A stretch of DNA of 64,000 bases, from assembly GCA_013138735.1 (NCBI GenBank), contig WTCE01000063.1, positions 1-64,000 on the forward strand, written 5' to 3'. Of the stretch, positions 7,529 to 18,384 are shown one piece after another. A model generated the notes under the pieces. It worked only from the letters and a program-made list of their open reading frames with translations, did no database searches and was not told where the DNA came from. This DNA comes from Crocinitomix sp. (GTDB lineage Bacteria > Bacteroidota > Bacteroidia > Flavobacteriales_D > Crocinitomicaceae). The stretch's first letter is position 1. The number at the start of each line of letters is the position of its first letter. The position numbers and the translations under genes are program-made.

Positions 7529-10500
7529 TTAATCCGAAATAATCAAACGTTCTATAAAACTCACATCATTTGCCAAAAGAACATAGAAATAGGTGCCTGA
7601 GGACAGAGATGTGAGATTCATTTGGAGAGAATGAAATCCAATAGCTACTTCTTCTAAGTTTTTTGTCAAAATAGTTTTACCTGAAACGTCCATTATTTTA
7701 ATAGTAACGGTTGCAACTTCGGATAACTGATAGTTAAGCAAGACATTTCCATTGGTTGGATTGGGAAATAATGAAAAATAGGCAACTGATGGGTGCGCAT
7801 TAATCATATCCAAGTTCTCTAAATCGATTGGAGCACTTTCACCGCTGCAGCCCTGATCACTAACAACTTCCACTGAGTATATTCCTGGTTCCGTGCAGAG
7901 GTAAGATTGATCAGTCGCACCTATAATTGGCGTTCCATCCAAATACCATTGGTAGCTGACGTATTCATCTGTTGACACTGTCAAACCATCCAAGGTAATA
8001 ATCGGTTCTGGAATGAATCCTTCAAGTTCACAAGTCGCTAAGAAAACATCACTTTCACCTAAACAACCGTTTAAGTCTGTAACAGTAACAGTGTAATTAC
8101 CCAATTCAGTCATGTTATATGATGAATCAATTGCGCCGGGTATAATATCACCATCTTTATACCATTGATATGTTACATAACCATCCGTTGACAAAGTGAG
8201 TCCTGACACGTAGATCAACGGACTTGGGGATGACCCTTCGTCTTCGCATAAGGTTTGGCAACCTCCAACGATACAAGTTTCTGCCGACAACTTCATAATA
8301 AAAGATCCATGTATAGAGTCTTCGTATACAATTCCACTTAAGACAACTTCCAAAGCAGTGCCAGTCCCAGAAAGTTCCCCACTGCCAACTGATACTCCGC
8401 TAAAGAAAATGTCACCACACGCATTTCCGCAAAGCTGCTGTCCAAATTCTTGATAATCATGCCCAAGCGTTTCTATCCATTGGATTTCACCATCTATAGT
8501 CAATGAACCAATTACAAGACTACTGTTATCTTCTAATTCTTCAAGGTAGATCGGTTCGTCATCTACGATTACTGCACCATAATTTCGGAGTGAACCGATA
8601 AAAAATAATTCGGCATTGTTTTCACAAATGATATCACGAATGATAAAGTTTTCAAATGTTCTGTCCCAAATAAGATTAAAATCATTATCATATTTAGATA
8701 TGGTACTCTCCCCTAGATTTACTACATCCCAAATGAGATCTCGATAATATCCTGAATTGCTTAAATAAAGATTCCCATCATTATCTACGGCATTCGAAAT
8801 ATTGCCTGCACCAAATGGGCCGAGCTCATCATTTAGTTCAGCTTTTGTCCAACCATCATCAACTCCGTACGGTTCCAGTTCTAACATATAACTTTGTTGA
8901 TCCGCCGTTGCAGATAGGACAGCAATATCTAGTGTTAAATTACCTAAACCACGCATTTCTCCTGTGACATAAATTCGATCATTAGCTGGCATTTCTAATC
9001 TTGGAGAAATATAAGTAGAACGTGTAGGGTATGAATAAAACGGTTTGACTCTTCCTGTGTTTACAGTTTGATAACCGGAACCTGCTTTATAGAATTTTTG
9101 AATCCCTCCTGTTGCACTTAGTTTCAGCACTAAAACTCCCCCTGCATACCCATCACTCGTAACGTAATAATCATCATGAAATGTTGTTGAAAAATAACCA
9201 CTCAGATTGATTCCTGCAATAAAAACATTATTGCTATCTCGATCAATTAAAACATCTGAGATACCACCATTAACACTTCTCATGGACCCGAACCATAATG
9301 GTTCTCCATCAGAATTTAATTTTGACACAAAAGTTCTTCTCATTAAAGATGGATCCCCACCGGGAAAGACAAATAATTGCTCACCTCGAAATTCAAATAC
9401 TTCGGTCTGGAATGACCCAGAAAAATAAATATTCCCAAACTCATCTGTATCGACCGCATTATATAAGGTAGCTTTATGATCGTCATGAGAAGGAACATAT
9501 CTTTCATGCACATATTTCCACAAAAGATTTCCTTCGCTATCAAATTTCTGAATGACACCGCCTAATATTGGTCCCCACCAACTTGAAGCGACTCGCGTAT
9601 AGCCTACTACAATAAGATTTCCAAATGGATCAATAGTCTGATCTAAAACCACGATTCTTTCAATTTCTTCAACAAAACATTGACCATTTTCAGTTGAATC
9701 AGGTGGAGTGCTAATAAAAATTGTCATAGTATCAGTAAGTGAGTCAAGACAGCCCGCTATTTCTGATTCTACCATTAGGTTTAAGTCATAGTATCCATTT
9801 TCATCATAAGCAATATCAGGGTGCAACAAATCTGTGTTTTCCAGAATTGAGGGAGATCCTGATACGGTCCAATTAAATATTGAGCCTATAATTCCGTCGG
9901 TATTAATTTCAACCAAAGAATCTTCATAATAATAACCCAAACCAATGTCAAAAGTCGCATTTACGGGTTCCATCCAAATAGAATCAATTGTAGTGAGATC
10001 AGAGTGACAGCCTGCGGCCGAAATGGCTTCCATTTGAAAACCATGCATTGTATAAATGGGCAACGTATTAAAACTAATAGGATCACCAAGGGATATCGCT
10101 GCAGCAATGGAGTCCATGTCTTGAAAAAGCACATAGGTCGTTCCGATTTCAGGGGAAGGTATAACGATTTGACTTGAATCTCCTAAACAAACCATTTCTT
10201 CTAGCGCATAAAATAAATTACTAGAGTCTGGGTGCGCTTCTAAAATAAACGTAAATGTCGTTGACAGACTAATAGAATCACACTCATTTACAACCCACTT
10301 ATCTACTTGAAAAGTGGCAGATGTATATGCCTCTCCTCTGTAATAATAGCGATTATCTTCAAATTCTGAAGTGTATTCAATGAGTTCTCCATCCTGATAT
10401 ACACTATACCCCGTACCATCAGCAATATCCAGCAAATTAAAACTGTAAGCATCTCCCCAACAAATGAGAGTGTCACTTCCCCAATCGACTTCAATGTCGG

Positions 10501-11722
10501 TGATTGTTGGATACGCCAAAATAGTATAAGAATGTGCTACAGTATCAAAATTCCCCTCAAATTCAGTCACCATTTCGATCAATACTTCACCAGGTTCTAA
10601 GTGGGTATAATCAAAAATCGGATCAAAGGAAGTCGATATTCCGTCAACAAACCATTCGTAACTCTCAAGTGTAGGATTTGATGGTGTATAAGTCGTCAAA
10701 GCATCTTCGCAAAGGTCGCTAGTTCGAGTAAAATCAACCATTTGTTCCAAATCCCAAGGATCGTCATAGTCAAAGCGATAAACCTTGCCTTCGGCCGCAA
10801 AAGAAGTTACCACTAGACCCACTCCATAATCAAAATCAATCCCCTTGCTACCTTCAACAATGGGATCTAAGAAACGGTACATATATTCCCCACCTTCAAG
10901 ACCAAGAAAAGTATCGTAACCAAACCCAAAAAAGACGGAGTCGTCTTCAACTGGTGCATGACAATCTACAAAACCATCATCTATATATTGGCTGACCCAA
11001 GTTATGCCGTCGTTCGTACTTTCGAGAAGGTATGAATGATCTTCAGGAGACAAGGTATAAGTGGCAGTTACAATATCTGCTGTAGACTCATGTTCTAAAG
11101 ATCTAAAATACTTGTCAGTATGTACTTGAGTGGACCATGTTGATCCAGCGTCGGTTGAGCGTATAATTTTTTGATCGCCTCCAGCAACCACGTTTGTAGA
11201 TGACACAAAAGAAACACATGTTAAATCATTGTCAACTGAAGCAGTTAGTAACCAAGTTATTCCTCCGTCAGTAGTTTTATAGGCTAAACCGTCGTCTGAA
11301 ACCGCCACTCCAACAAGTGCATCTCTAAAATGTACACCTCTAAATTGACGGCCCGTGCCTAAAGGTCCTGAAAACACTACAGTCCACGTATCACCGTTAT
11401 CTGCCGTTCTGATTATAATATTATTGTTATTGCTAATGTGCCAACCGACAGCTACCGTAACTTCCTCAGTTAGAACCTGAATGTCATTTACAATAGTAAA
11501 AACATGATAGATTGAATCTGGCCCCGGAAAATCGACCTCTTCCCATGTTTCTCCAAAATCATCCGACTGCACGAAAGCGATTCCCGCGGCATAGCAAATA
11601 CCACTTTCATGAATATCGACTGAATAAAACGAATTGGTTGTTGGAATATCAATTTCTTCCCACTGCGCAAGACTGTCACTTGCAAATAATAAAATCAGAA
11701 TAAGGGTCAAGTATCCGTGCAT
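7529..11722 (-). CDS. Large T9SS-secreted protein with BNR/Ycf48-like, PKD-like and propeller segments
   Basis: 1397 residues from ATG 11722, where a clean signal peptide begins (MHGYLTLILILLFASDSLAQ). The TTG-started upstream extension has none. Residues 20-330 carry repeated Asp-box motifs of BNR/Ycf48-like propellers (DDFGETW, DNGDTW, TDGGITW, TDAGSTW, TNDGITW). Then come PKD/Ig-like segments with cysteines (about 350-680) and a region of SBBP-like propeller blades (DSEGNLLW, NSDGEPLW, DNDFNLIW; about 700-1170). Two near-identical beta domains follow (YQWYKDG..., YQWYLDGTP). The C-terminus is a type A T9SS sorting domain starting at FPNPTNGNV and ending ERLIISD. It is predicted to be translocated by T9SS to the cell surface, perhaps as an adhesin or stalk; no enzyme motif seen. 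Confidence 0.8.
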   Translation of the reverse strand: MHGYLTLILILLFASDSLAQWEEIDIPTTNSFYSVDIHESGICYAAGIAFVQSDDFGETWEEVDFPGPDSIYHVFTIVNDIQVLTEEVTVAVGWHISNNNNIIIRTADNGDTWTVVFSGPLGTGRQFRGVHFRDALVGVAVSDDGLAYKTTDGGITWLLTASVDNDLTCVSFVSSTNVVAGGDQKIIRSTDAGSTWSTQVHTDKYFRSLEHESTADIVTATYTLSPEDHSYLLESTNDGITWVSQYIDDGFVDCHAPVEDDSVFFGFGYDTFLGLEGGEYMYRFLDPIVEGSKGIDFDYGVGLVVTSFAAEGKVYRFDYDDPWDLEQMVDFTRTSDLCEDALTTYTPSNPTLESYEWFVDGISTSFDPIFDYTHLEPGEVLIEMVTEFEGNFDTVAHSYTILAYPTITDIEVDWGSDTLICWGDAYSFNLLDIADGTGYSVYQDGELIEYTSEFEDNRYYYRGEAYTSATFQVDKWVVNECDSISLSTTFTFILEAHPDSSNLFYALEEMVCLGDSSQIVIPSPEIGTTYVLFQDMDSIAAAISLGDPISFNTLPIYTMHGFQMEAISAAGCHSDLTTIDSIWMEPVNATFDIGLGYYYEDSLVEINTDGIIGSIFNWTVSGSPSILENTDLLHPDIAYDENGYYDLNLMVESEIAGCLDSLTDTMTIFISTPPDSTENGQCFVEEIERIVVLDQTIDPFGNLIVVGYTRVASSWWGPILGGVIQKFDSEGNLLWKYVHERYVPSHDDHKATLYNAVDTDEFGNIYFSGSFQTEVFEFRGEQLFVFPGGDPSLMRRTFVSKLNSDGEPLWFGSMRSVNGGISDVLIDRDSNNVFIAGINLSGYFSTTFHDDYYVTSDGYAGGVLVLKLSATGGIQKFYKAGSGYQTVNTGRVKPFYSYPTRSTYISPRLEMPANDRIYVTGEMRGLGNLTLDIAVLSATADQQSYMLELEPYGVDDGWTKAELNDELGPFGAGNISNAVDNDGNLYLSNSGYYRDLIWDVVNLGESTISKYDNDFNLIWDRTFENFIIRDIICENNAELFFIGSLRNYGAVIVDDEPIYLEELEDNSSLVIGSLTIDGEIQWIETLGHDYQEFGQQLCGNACGDIFFSGVSVGSGELSGTGTALEVVLSGIVYEDSIHGSFIMKLSAETCIVGGCQTLCEDEGSSPSPLIYVSGLTLSTDGYVTYQWYKDGDIIPGAIDSSYNMTELGNYTVTVTDLNGCLGESDVFLATCELEGFIPEPIITLDGLTVSTDEYVSYQWYLDGTPIIGATDQSYLCTEPGIYSVEVVSDQGCSGESAPIDLENLDMINAHPSVAYFSLFPNPTNGNVLLNYQLSEVATVTIKIMDVSGKTILTKNLEEVAIGFHSLQMNLTSLSSGTYFYVLLANDVSFIERLIISD

Positions 11723-12023
11723 GTAATTTTTAAAATATAAAGATAGAGAAAAATATCCGTCGACCATAAACAGTACCCTACTGTTTATAATCAATAAACC
11801 CTCTTTTTTGTACGAAACAATGAATGCCTAATCTACTTATAACGAGTATCTAAAGCTATCTCCGGCACATAAAAGATTCGATTATGAGTTTAGCGTGCGC
11901 GTTCTGAGTCTTTAGAATGTTTGAATTGATTTACAAAACAATACTTCGCCTGTTTTTCTGAGATATGATAATAACCCGCTCTGCTTTTTTAATATTATAA
12001 TATCATTAAAAAAACTAGTCCAT

Positions 12024-12188
12024 ATGCAGGTGAATTTAATTATAATTAGAACAAGTGCCGGTTCTATTGTTCGGCCAGGAACAGGGTTTGACAGCGTACA
12101 ACTAGATCTATCAAAATTGGCCTTGGGGACTTATTTGGTTCAAATCAAATCAGGAAACCTTGAATTGTCTGGATTGATGTTGAAATGA
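12024..12188 (+). pseudogene. Orphan T9SS sorting-domain tail (gene remnant)
   Basis: A 54-codon frame opens at ATG 12024 and ends TGA 12188. It reads SVQLDLSKLALGTYLVQI from about residue 24 and ends GNLELSGLMLK. This is the last strand pair of a type A T9SS C-terminal domain (pattern LDLS.L..GTY.V.I). No signal peptide or cargo precedes it, and the strand is opposite to both neighbours. It is best read as the 3' end of a deleted secreted-protein gene. The remainder of 11723-12207 (about 300 bases upstream of it) shows no gene. Too short to be a functional secreted protein alone. Confidence 0.65.
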
Positions 12189-12207
12189 TTTTTTATCCTA
12201 AGCCGAA

Positions 12208-15200
12208 TCAATGGCTAAAGTCATAATGATCTTGCATACGTTCGCCTGTGAAATATTCATTTCCTTCTTTATCTATATAACCTTTAAAACTTTTGATATA
12301 GGCAAATCCATTTGAAAAACACGGAACAACTAGATACGGCACTGGATAGGCTCCTGCCACAGCTATTTCATATTTTGGTTGGATTACCCAATTTCCTTTT
12401 TTGTCTACAAATCCTAACTTTTTATCTTTCGTTAAAGCTGGCGCTAATCCATCAGAAAAATTACCCGCCAATTCAATTGTATCGGATAAAACGACTTGCT
12501 CTGTTCCGCTTGTATCATAATAATAGTAGCAGACACTCTTAACCCACCAATCGTGGTATCCATCTGGATCTGCTTCATTTAAAGAGTCTGACCATTCGGG
12601 TCTTTTTAAATTGATAGCTAGTCCGTCATAGAATCCATAATTTTGAACCAGTCTTAAACTCTCATTCCGATAATTAATTGAAGGAATATTAATATCTTTT
12701 AGTAGTAATTGTTCACCCATAGCGTCAATAAATAAAGGCTTATTCAAAGTATCTCGACAGTAGTGATATCCATTTATTAATGGCCCAATATAAGAATATT
12801 TAAATTCGATCAAAGTATCTCCATTTCGATTAATACCTCCGTATTTTTGATGTTTTGAATCGTTCACAATGAACTGTTTTTGCTGAAAAAATTCCCCATC
12901 TAATTGCTGAAAATCAAAAGTTACTGAAATACTAGAATATGGTTTGCTTTTCCCAAGTGAATCACTGAAATAATATTTGTAACCACTAGACAAGGTGCCA
13001 AATAAATTAGGACTTAATTTGTAAATCTTACTTTGATCACGAATATGAACATTAAAGTCCATTTCTCCCGTAATTGAATAGGCTACCATACGATTTGTTT
13101 CTTCATTAAAGAGAAGTTTATTGTCTGCAATACCAATAAAAGTCTTATTTCTATCTACCTTAAATTCTTTGACCAAATCGCCCAATTTATTATACACATA
13201 ATAGGTTTTACCAAATCGAAACCACGCATAATCCTCCAGATAAAAACTCTCAGCACGGTGAGCGCGTTCACTAAATAGTAATTCTCCTTTTTCGTTAAAA
13301 TAAGAATGGGCATAATGGCTCGTATTAGCACCCCGCCTATTGAGTGTTGAATCGCCCCAAACAAAGTTGATTCCGTGATAAACCCCATTCTCTTTCAGTA
13401 AATTCTTGAAAATTGGTGGAATCAAATACACTCCTTTTTTATTAATCAAGCCATATTCAAAATTCTTGGCAGTGTCTTTTACAATTGCTCCTTCTTCATA
13501 TACGGCCAACACTTGTTCGAAACGCGGTTGAATGAGGCATTTATCTTTTTTACCATTTTTCACAAATCCGTACAATGGCCCGTCTCTAAAAGGAATCATT
13601 TTTACTTTGTTGGCATCAAGCTGAATATGTTCGCGCTCAATTTTATCAATCATAACATCATAATTGATAGCATAATAAACACGTTTATCAGAAGGATGAA
13701 TTCCAATCATTTCTACAGATATACAGTCAGAAGTATCAACAATAGCGCAATATTTTGAGGTGATTTCAAGACTATAAGTTCCCGTTTCTCTAAATTGAAA
13801 AATGGAATCTGTTTCTCCTCTTATGGGTTTATAATTATTCTCGCAGTCTAACCATTGAAAAGTAACATCTTTAGCGTTAGAATAGATTTGTTTTTCATCC
13901 TTTCGCAAACTCATGTCAATACTTTCAATTGTTAGCTTTAATTCAAGTGTAGAATCGGCTCCTGCTTTAGATTTGACAATAGAAGTATAAGTCCCAGATC
14001 CCGTATATATCTCCCCTGTTTCAGTCCAATAATAATTCGTGCAAGTTCTAATTGTTAAAGGATTTTGTGGTTCAAATAAACCCGTTTCAATTTTCGCATA
14101 TATTCCTTTAAGTTTAGGCTCGTTTGTCTGATTTAAAGAGCTGTTTTCTCCTTGAAGAATTGTTTGATAATCCAAAATCCGAATTTTATTGGTTTTAATT
14201 ATTGGTTCCAAAAAAAGATATAAATCTAAAAAATCGCCGTTTTCATCTAGTTTTTGTATTGCCATTCGGTAATCACCATTTCTATCCGTTTCAAGAATTG
14301 GAAAAGCCATGATTTTATTCGAGGGATCGAAATCTAGTCCGGCTCTAAAAGCTCCTAACCAATAAATAGTATTCTCTTTTCCAAAATAAATTTCGCCTCC
14401 TCCTCTTACTCTTGTATGCGGCAGAGCTTTAAACCACGTTAAGGCTAATTCCGAATTATACTTAGCCATAAAGGTCACTACTTCGTCCCACCTGCCTTTA
14501 AACCCTAATGTGTCATCCTCAATATTATATTCGCCAGAAATTGTTCCACTCAGCATTACATTGCCATAATCATCCAATTTAAGTGAGCTGACGTTCCCAT
14601 TCCTTTTACCCTTAAAGGTTTTAATAAATTCCTTTTCTCCGTTGGCATTTAGTTTCCCAAAAACGATATTACTCACATTACGCTCAAGTTTGAGGGTGTC
14701 ATCCTCAATAATAAACTCCCCTTCATAATATCCTGCAAAAAATATGTCGCCATTTTCGCCCATTGCTAATTGCGTAATTCTTTCGTTATCAGACCCTTTT
14801 ATTTTGCATGCCCACTCATACTCTCCAGTACTAGACAGTTTAAGTATGAAATTATCAATGCCGTATTCATCTGAATTGTGTAAAGTATCTGATTCTCCAT
14901 TAATTATCACATAATTATAAAAACTGCCAATCAAACAAATCGAATTGTCATCCCCCACTATTAAACGTTCTATTTCGCAACGATTATCATAATACATATC
15001 TTTAATAATGCGTTTGCTGCGTATTAACTCTCCATCCGCATTGTACTGCCGTATATAATAATCCTTCCCTCTACCACCCTTATGTACTGCTAAATGCAAG
15101 ATGATTTCACCCTTTTTATTCACATTAATTTTAGGGGATGAAAGATCCTTTTCTAAGCTTAAATTCTTTACCCACAATAAGTTCCCAAATGGGTCTAATT

Positions 15201-15453
15201 TTTCAATAAAATAGGTGTTATTATATGCTGATGTTATTATCTCTGTACCAGTAAGCGTTTCTGCCCAAAGCGTATCAAATGTGTTGCATAAAAGATAGAT
15301 ATTCCCCTGTTCGTCAGATTCCAAATCCATCACGGCTGATCCTTCATTACTTCGATCAATATGCGTCCACAACTCAGTTGTACCTTGTGAAAATGAATTA
15401 AAACAAAGCAGTACTGAAAAGGCTAGAAAGATACTTTGGAAAAGACTTTTCAT
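12208..15453 (-). CDS. Exported propeller + WG-repeat protein, unknown function
   Basis: 1081 residues from ATG 15453, with a signal peptide at 1-22 (ending FNSFSQG). Residues 30-440 are repeated blade-like units of the SBBP type (DPFGNLLWVKNL, SSTGEYEWACKI, ANGEKEFIKTF). A linker domain of about 100 residues follows. From about 590 to the end are WG-like repeats (FEYGLINKKGVYLIPPIFKN, KLGFVDKKGNWVIQPKYE). There is no T9SS tail and no lipobox, so it is probably periplasmic. The function of WG repeats is unknown. Divergent from the CAP-domain gene across a 152-base intergenic region. Confidence 0.7.
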   Translation of the reverse strand: MKSLFQSIFLAFSVLLCFNSFSQGTTELWTHIDRSNEGSAVMDLESDEQGNIYLLCNTFDTLWAETLTGTEIITSAYNNTYFIEKLDPFGNLLWVKNLSLEKDLSSPKINVNKKGEIILHLAVHKGGRGKDYYIRQYNADGELIRSKRIIKDMYYDNRCEIERLIVGDDNSICLIGSFYNYVIINGESDTLHNSDEYGIDNFILKLSSTGEYEWACKIKGSDNERITQLAMGENGDIFFAGYYEGEFIIEDDTLKLERNVSNIVFGKLNANGEKEFIKTFKGKRNGNVSSLKLDDYGNVMLSGTISGEYNIEDDTLGFKGRWDEVVTFMAKYNSELALTWFKALPHTRVRGGGEIYFGKENTIYWLGAFRAGLDFDPSNKIMAFPILETDRNGDYRMAIQKLDENGDFLDLYLFLEPIIKTNKIRILDYQTILQGENSSLNQTNEPKLKGIYAKIETGLFEPQNPLTIRTCTNYYWTETGEIYTGSGTYTSIVKSKAGADSTLELKLTIESIDMSLRKDEKQIYSNAKDVTFQWLDCENNYKPIRGETDSIFQFRETGTYSLEITSKYCAIVDTSDCISVEMIGIHPSDKRVYYAINYDVMIDKIEREHIQLDANKVKMIPFRDGPLYGFVKNGKKDKCLIQPRFEQVLAVYEEGAIVKDTAKNFEYGLINKKGVYLIPPIFKNLLKENGVYHGINFVWGDSTLNRRGANTSHYAHSYFNEKGELLFSERAHRAESFYLEDYAWFRFGKTYYVYNKLGDLVKEFKVDRNKTFIGIADNKLLFNEETNRMVAYSITGEMDFNVHIRDQSKIYKLSPNLFGTLSSGYKYYFSDSLGKSKPYSSISVTFDFQQLDGEFFQQKQFIVNDSKHQKYGGINRNGDTLIEFKYSYIGPLINGYHYCRDTLNKPLFIDAMGEQLLLKDINIPSINYRNESLRLVQNYGFYDGLAINLKRPEWSDSLNEADPDGYHDWWVKSVCYYYYDTSGTEQVVLSDTIELAGNFSDGLAPALTKDKKLGFVDKKGNWVIQPKYEIAVAGAYPVPYLVVPCFSNGFAYIKSFKGYIDKEGNEYFTGERMQDHYDFSH

Positions 15454-15605
15454 TTAATAGGTTTCTGTAAAAATATGAATTTGGAAATTTAGAACGAGCT
15501 ATTGTCTCAATTTATTGGATTTTTAGATAAAATAATGACCTTTTGTGTTTCGCTACATTAGTAATTGAATGATAACAATTTCATATCTTTAACGTTTACT
15601 GCTTC

Positions 15606-18287
15606 ATGCGCTTTGCCAAATCCCTATTGCTATTTATATTTTTACTGCTCGTTCATACTAGCATGGGGCAATCGGCTACTAGCCAAATTGAACCCGGCAA
15701 TGTAAATATCAAATACTTAGAACACCTCGTTAAAACTAAAGTGGATGCTGTGCGAAAGGCACACGATTGTAAACCTTTGATTAATGATTCTATTTTATAT
15801 ATCGCAGCACAACATCATGCCAGCTATATGGTTGAGAACAATCGTTTGAGTCATTTTGAAAATGATAAGGCGCAATTTAAAACACCACAAAATAGAGCTG
15901 TATACTATGGCGCGGTAAATTATAGCGTTGGAGAAAATGTACTCAAGACAACCGCTAATGCAACCGTCAAAAACAAAAAAGGAAAAAAATATAACACCAA
16001 TACTTATGAAGGATTGGCGAATAGTATTGTGGATGGTTGGGTAAATTCTCCAGGACATTTTAAGAATATCATCAAAGCTGAATATCAAATTACAGGATTG
16101 GCTATAACTGAGAAAGACGGCAAGATTTACGCCTGTCAAAAATTTGCAACGGTACAGTATAAATTCGAATTTGAGGAACCAGCAGCAATGTTCTCTTACT
16201 CAAATTATAAAAGCAAACCTGTAGCAAAAAGTTTCGCAGGAATTCAGGCTCAACTTATTCCGCATAAATATGAATGGCGCTTAAAACATGATAAATTAGA
16301 GAAATGTGAGTCTTGTAATGAGCTGGTAAAATTCACACCGTTTATAACCTTACGACAAGAGCGAGGGAACTTTATTTTAAGGGTTGAAAACTCTGCTTAT
16401 TTGCAACAATTAATTCAAGATAAAAAAGATGGTTTGGCGGTTGAAATAGTCACCTATAATGATTACGCTTGCGGAAACCCGGCCTACTACACGGAACCAA
16501 GCAGACGCAATGGACAACTCAAAACCAATGGGCGCATTTTAAAACCAGTTTATAAAAAGGATTTGCTCAAAGGATTCAAGAAAAGAAAACGGAAAAAAAA
16601 CATGCGCTTTCTTCCCTTTTTATTCGGCGCAGATTCTATCAAATTTAAAAATAGAATCAGCCAGTTTAAAATGGCGAAGTATGACAGTGAGTATTTTGAA
16701 ATGAAAATTGGGAAAGTGCCAAAGAACATCAACGGACTTTATGCGCACAATCTACTTTATATTCAAGAAAATCAAATTTGCCATGTCGATTACTTTACAG
16801 GATATTGTGGAGAATTATATAATGATTCGGCGCAATACGAATTTATTCCTTTAGACACATCTGGCGGCACCTACCCTTTTGAACCAGAAAAAAGAGTCCT
16901 GGATTTAACGATTCCGTTTGAACAGAATAAATCTAATTATACGGCTAATGACATTGAGCAATTCACACATTCTATTAATGATTTAACTTATTCAATTGAC
17001 TCTATTTATATTCAAGCATTTTCATCTATTGAAGGAGATTCTGTGAAAAATGTTGCCCTGCAAAACAAAAGGGCCGAGAGTATTGTTGCCGCCCTAACAA
17101 AAAATCAGCTCAGTGAAGTGCCCATTAAAATTGAGACTAAAAATTCATGGGATCATTTTTATAAAACAATTCGCAGGTTTCCAGCTTATAGGCAATTGGC
17201 AACTCAAGATAAAGCCGCAGTGAGTAAATTTTTACAGAATGGCAAAGTGTTGACAGATTTGGAGCCCTTATTTAAAAAAGAAAGGAAAGCATTGGTAAAA
17301 ATCCACTTATCAATTTATCCGCAAGAATCAACCTATAATTATTTGATTGAAAAGGAGTTTAAAAAATTACAAACCGAAATTGATAAAACAAGGCCTGAGA
17401 GTGATGCCGAATTTATTTTACTCTTAAAATTAGAGAGTTTATATACCTATACACACAAGCGTGTTGTGCAAGAAAAGGCGCCGGTTGAACTATTGGCTTC
17501 ACAAACATTTCCAATGCGTTATTTTAAAGCGAAAGAGAGATTAGCGCAAAAATTCATTCTTTACGGAGAGCAATTTCCAGAAGCTTTTGCAAAAAACACG
17601 ACTTGGGTCAATCAAAAAGACGCAATTCGCCGTGCCTTGACATTTGAGAGGCCAACGCTTTTACATTTGTATCCAGAGTTTATCTACTACGACTGCTATG
17701 AGAAAACAAGAAAAATTGAGGCAGTCCCAGGAGCTATGCGTGAAGAAGTTCAGGCTGTTTTTAATACATTAATTTTTACTTCAGAATTTTATCGGACTGA
17801 TACTGTTGCAAAGAAAAACATTGATGCTTTATATTTCACGTTGAATATGACCTTACTAAATGAGGTTTTCCCTGGAAACCCGAGTGAAGCAAGTGCTGAT
17901 GCAGGGAATGCAATAGCTGCTGTATACAAATTCTATTCGGAGAAAGAACAGCTCACGGATACTTTAACCTTTAAACTGGCTAAAATGGCGGTGTTTTACG
18001 GTAATGTGAGTCAAGCCTATGGCATGAATAGTCTATTCCCTGATAATTTAGAAATGTTGGCTTATAATGCCGTTATTGGTTTTGATCATCCTTCGACTCC
18101 AGGAATGGAACCTTATTATCAACATTTAATTGCAATAAAGGAAATTCTACCAGCTGATGTTTGGTGTAATTTATTCATTAACAATTGTAAAATTCCTTTT
18201 CAAGCTTTTGATCATGAGGAATTACGTAATTCATTTTGCGAAACATGTCAAGGTAGGAATGAATTTTTGAATGAAAATTCATTCTAG
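15606..18287 (+). CDS. Exported CAP-domain (SCP/PR-1) protein fused to an OmpA-like domain
   Basis: 893 residues from ATG 15606. Signal peptide 1-21 (LLLFIFLLLVHTSMGQ). Residues 45-185 form a CAP domain of the YkwD type. It has HHASYMVENNRLSHFE, GENVLKTT, and WVNSPGHFKNI with the typical H-x-x-N-I ending, then GLAI...GKIYACQ. Residues about 430-570 resemble an OmpA-like fold: LTIPFEQNKSNYT, then SIDSIYIQAFSSIEGDS, then LQNKRAESIVAAL. The last 300 residues are helical and unknown. A basic patch (KKRKRKK) lies mid-protein. A cell-envelope role with peptidoglycan binding is inferred from the OmpA-like part. A strong terminator follows. Confidence 0.75.
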   Translation: MRFAKSLLLFIFLLLVHTSMGQSATSQIEPGNVNIKYLEHLVKTKVDAVRKAHDCKPLINDSILYIAAQHHASYMVENNRLSHFENDKAQFKTPQNRAVYYGAVNYSVGENVLKTTANATVKNKKGKKYNTNTYEGLANSIVDGWVNSPGHFKNIIKAEYQITGLAITEKDGKIYACQKFATVQYKFEFEEPAAMFSYSNYKSKPVAKSFAGIQAQLIPHKYEWRLKHDKLEKCESCNELVKFTPFITLRQERGNFILRVENSAYLQQLIQDKKDGLAVEIVTYNDYACGNPAYYTEPSRRNGQLKTNGRILKPVYKKDLLKGFKKRKRKKNMRFLPFLFGADSIKFKNRISQFKMAKYDSEYFEMKIGKVPKNINGLYAHNLLYIQENQICHVDYFTGYCGELYNDSAQYEFIPLDTSGGTYPFEPEKRVLDLTIPFEQNKSNYTANDIEQFTHSINDLTYSIDSIYIQAFSSIEGDSVKNVALQNKRAESIVAALTKNQLSEVPIKIETKNSWDHFYKTIRRFPAYRQLATQDKAAVSKFLQNGKVLTDLEPLFKKERKALVKIHLSIYPQESTYNYLIEKEFKKLQTEIDKTRPESDAEFILLLKLESLYTYTHKRVVQEKAPVELLASQTFPMRYFKAKERLAQKFILYGEQFPEAFAKNTTWVNQKDAIRRALTFERPTLLHLYPEFIYYDCYEKTRKIEAVPGAMREEVQAVFNTLIFTSEFYRTDTVAKKNIDALYFTLNMTLLNEVFPGNPSEASADAGNAIAAVYKFYSEKEQLTDTLTFKLAKMAVFYGNVSQAYGMNSLFPDNLEMLAYNAVIGFDHPSTPGMEPYYQHLIAIKEILPADVWCNLFINNCKIPFQAFDHEELRNSFCETCQGRNEFLNENSF

Positions 18288-18310
18288 GCAATAGTTATTA
18301 GTCCTTGTTC

Positions 18311-18345
18311 TCGAGTAATCCCCAAGTGCCTTGGAGATTACTCGA
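18311..18345 (+). terminator. Strong hairpin between convergent genes
   Basis: TCGAGTAATC (18311-18320) pairs with GATTACTCGA (18336-18345), and the stem continues through CCAAG/CTTGG with one mismatch to a TGC loop. A TTTTTT run lies 12-17 bases later on the plus strand, so it fits the CAP-OmpA gene, though the stem may serve both genes. Confidence 0.6.
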
Positions 18346-18384
18346 ACTGACGTTCTAGTTTTTTATTCGAAGTTCAATTGGCTT

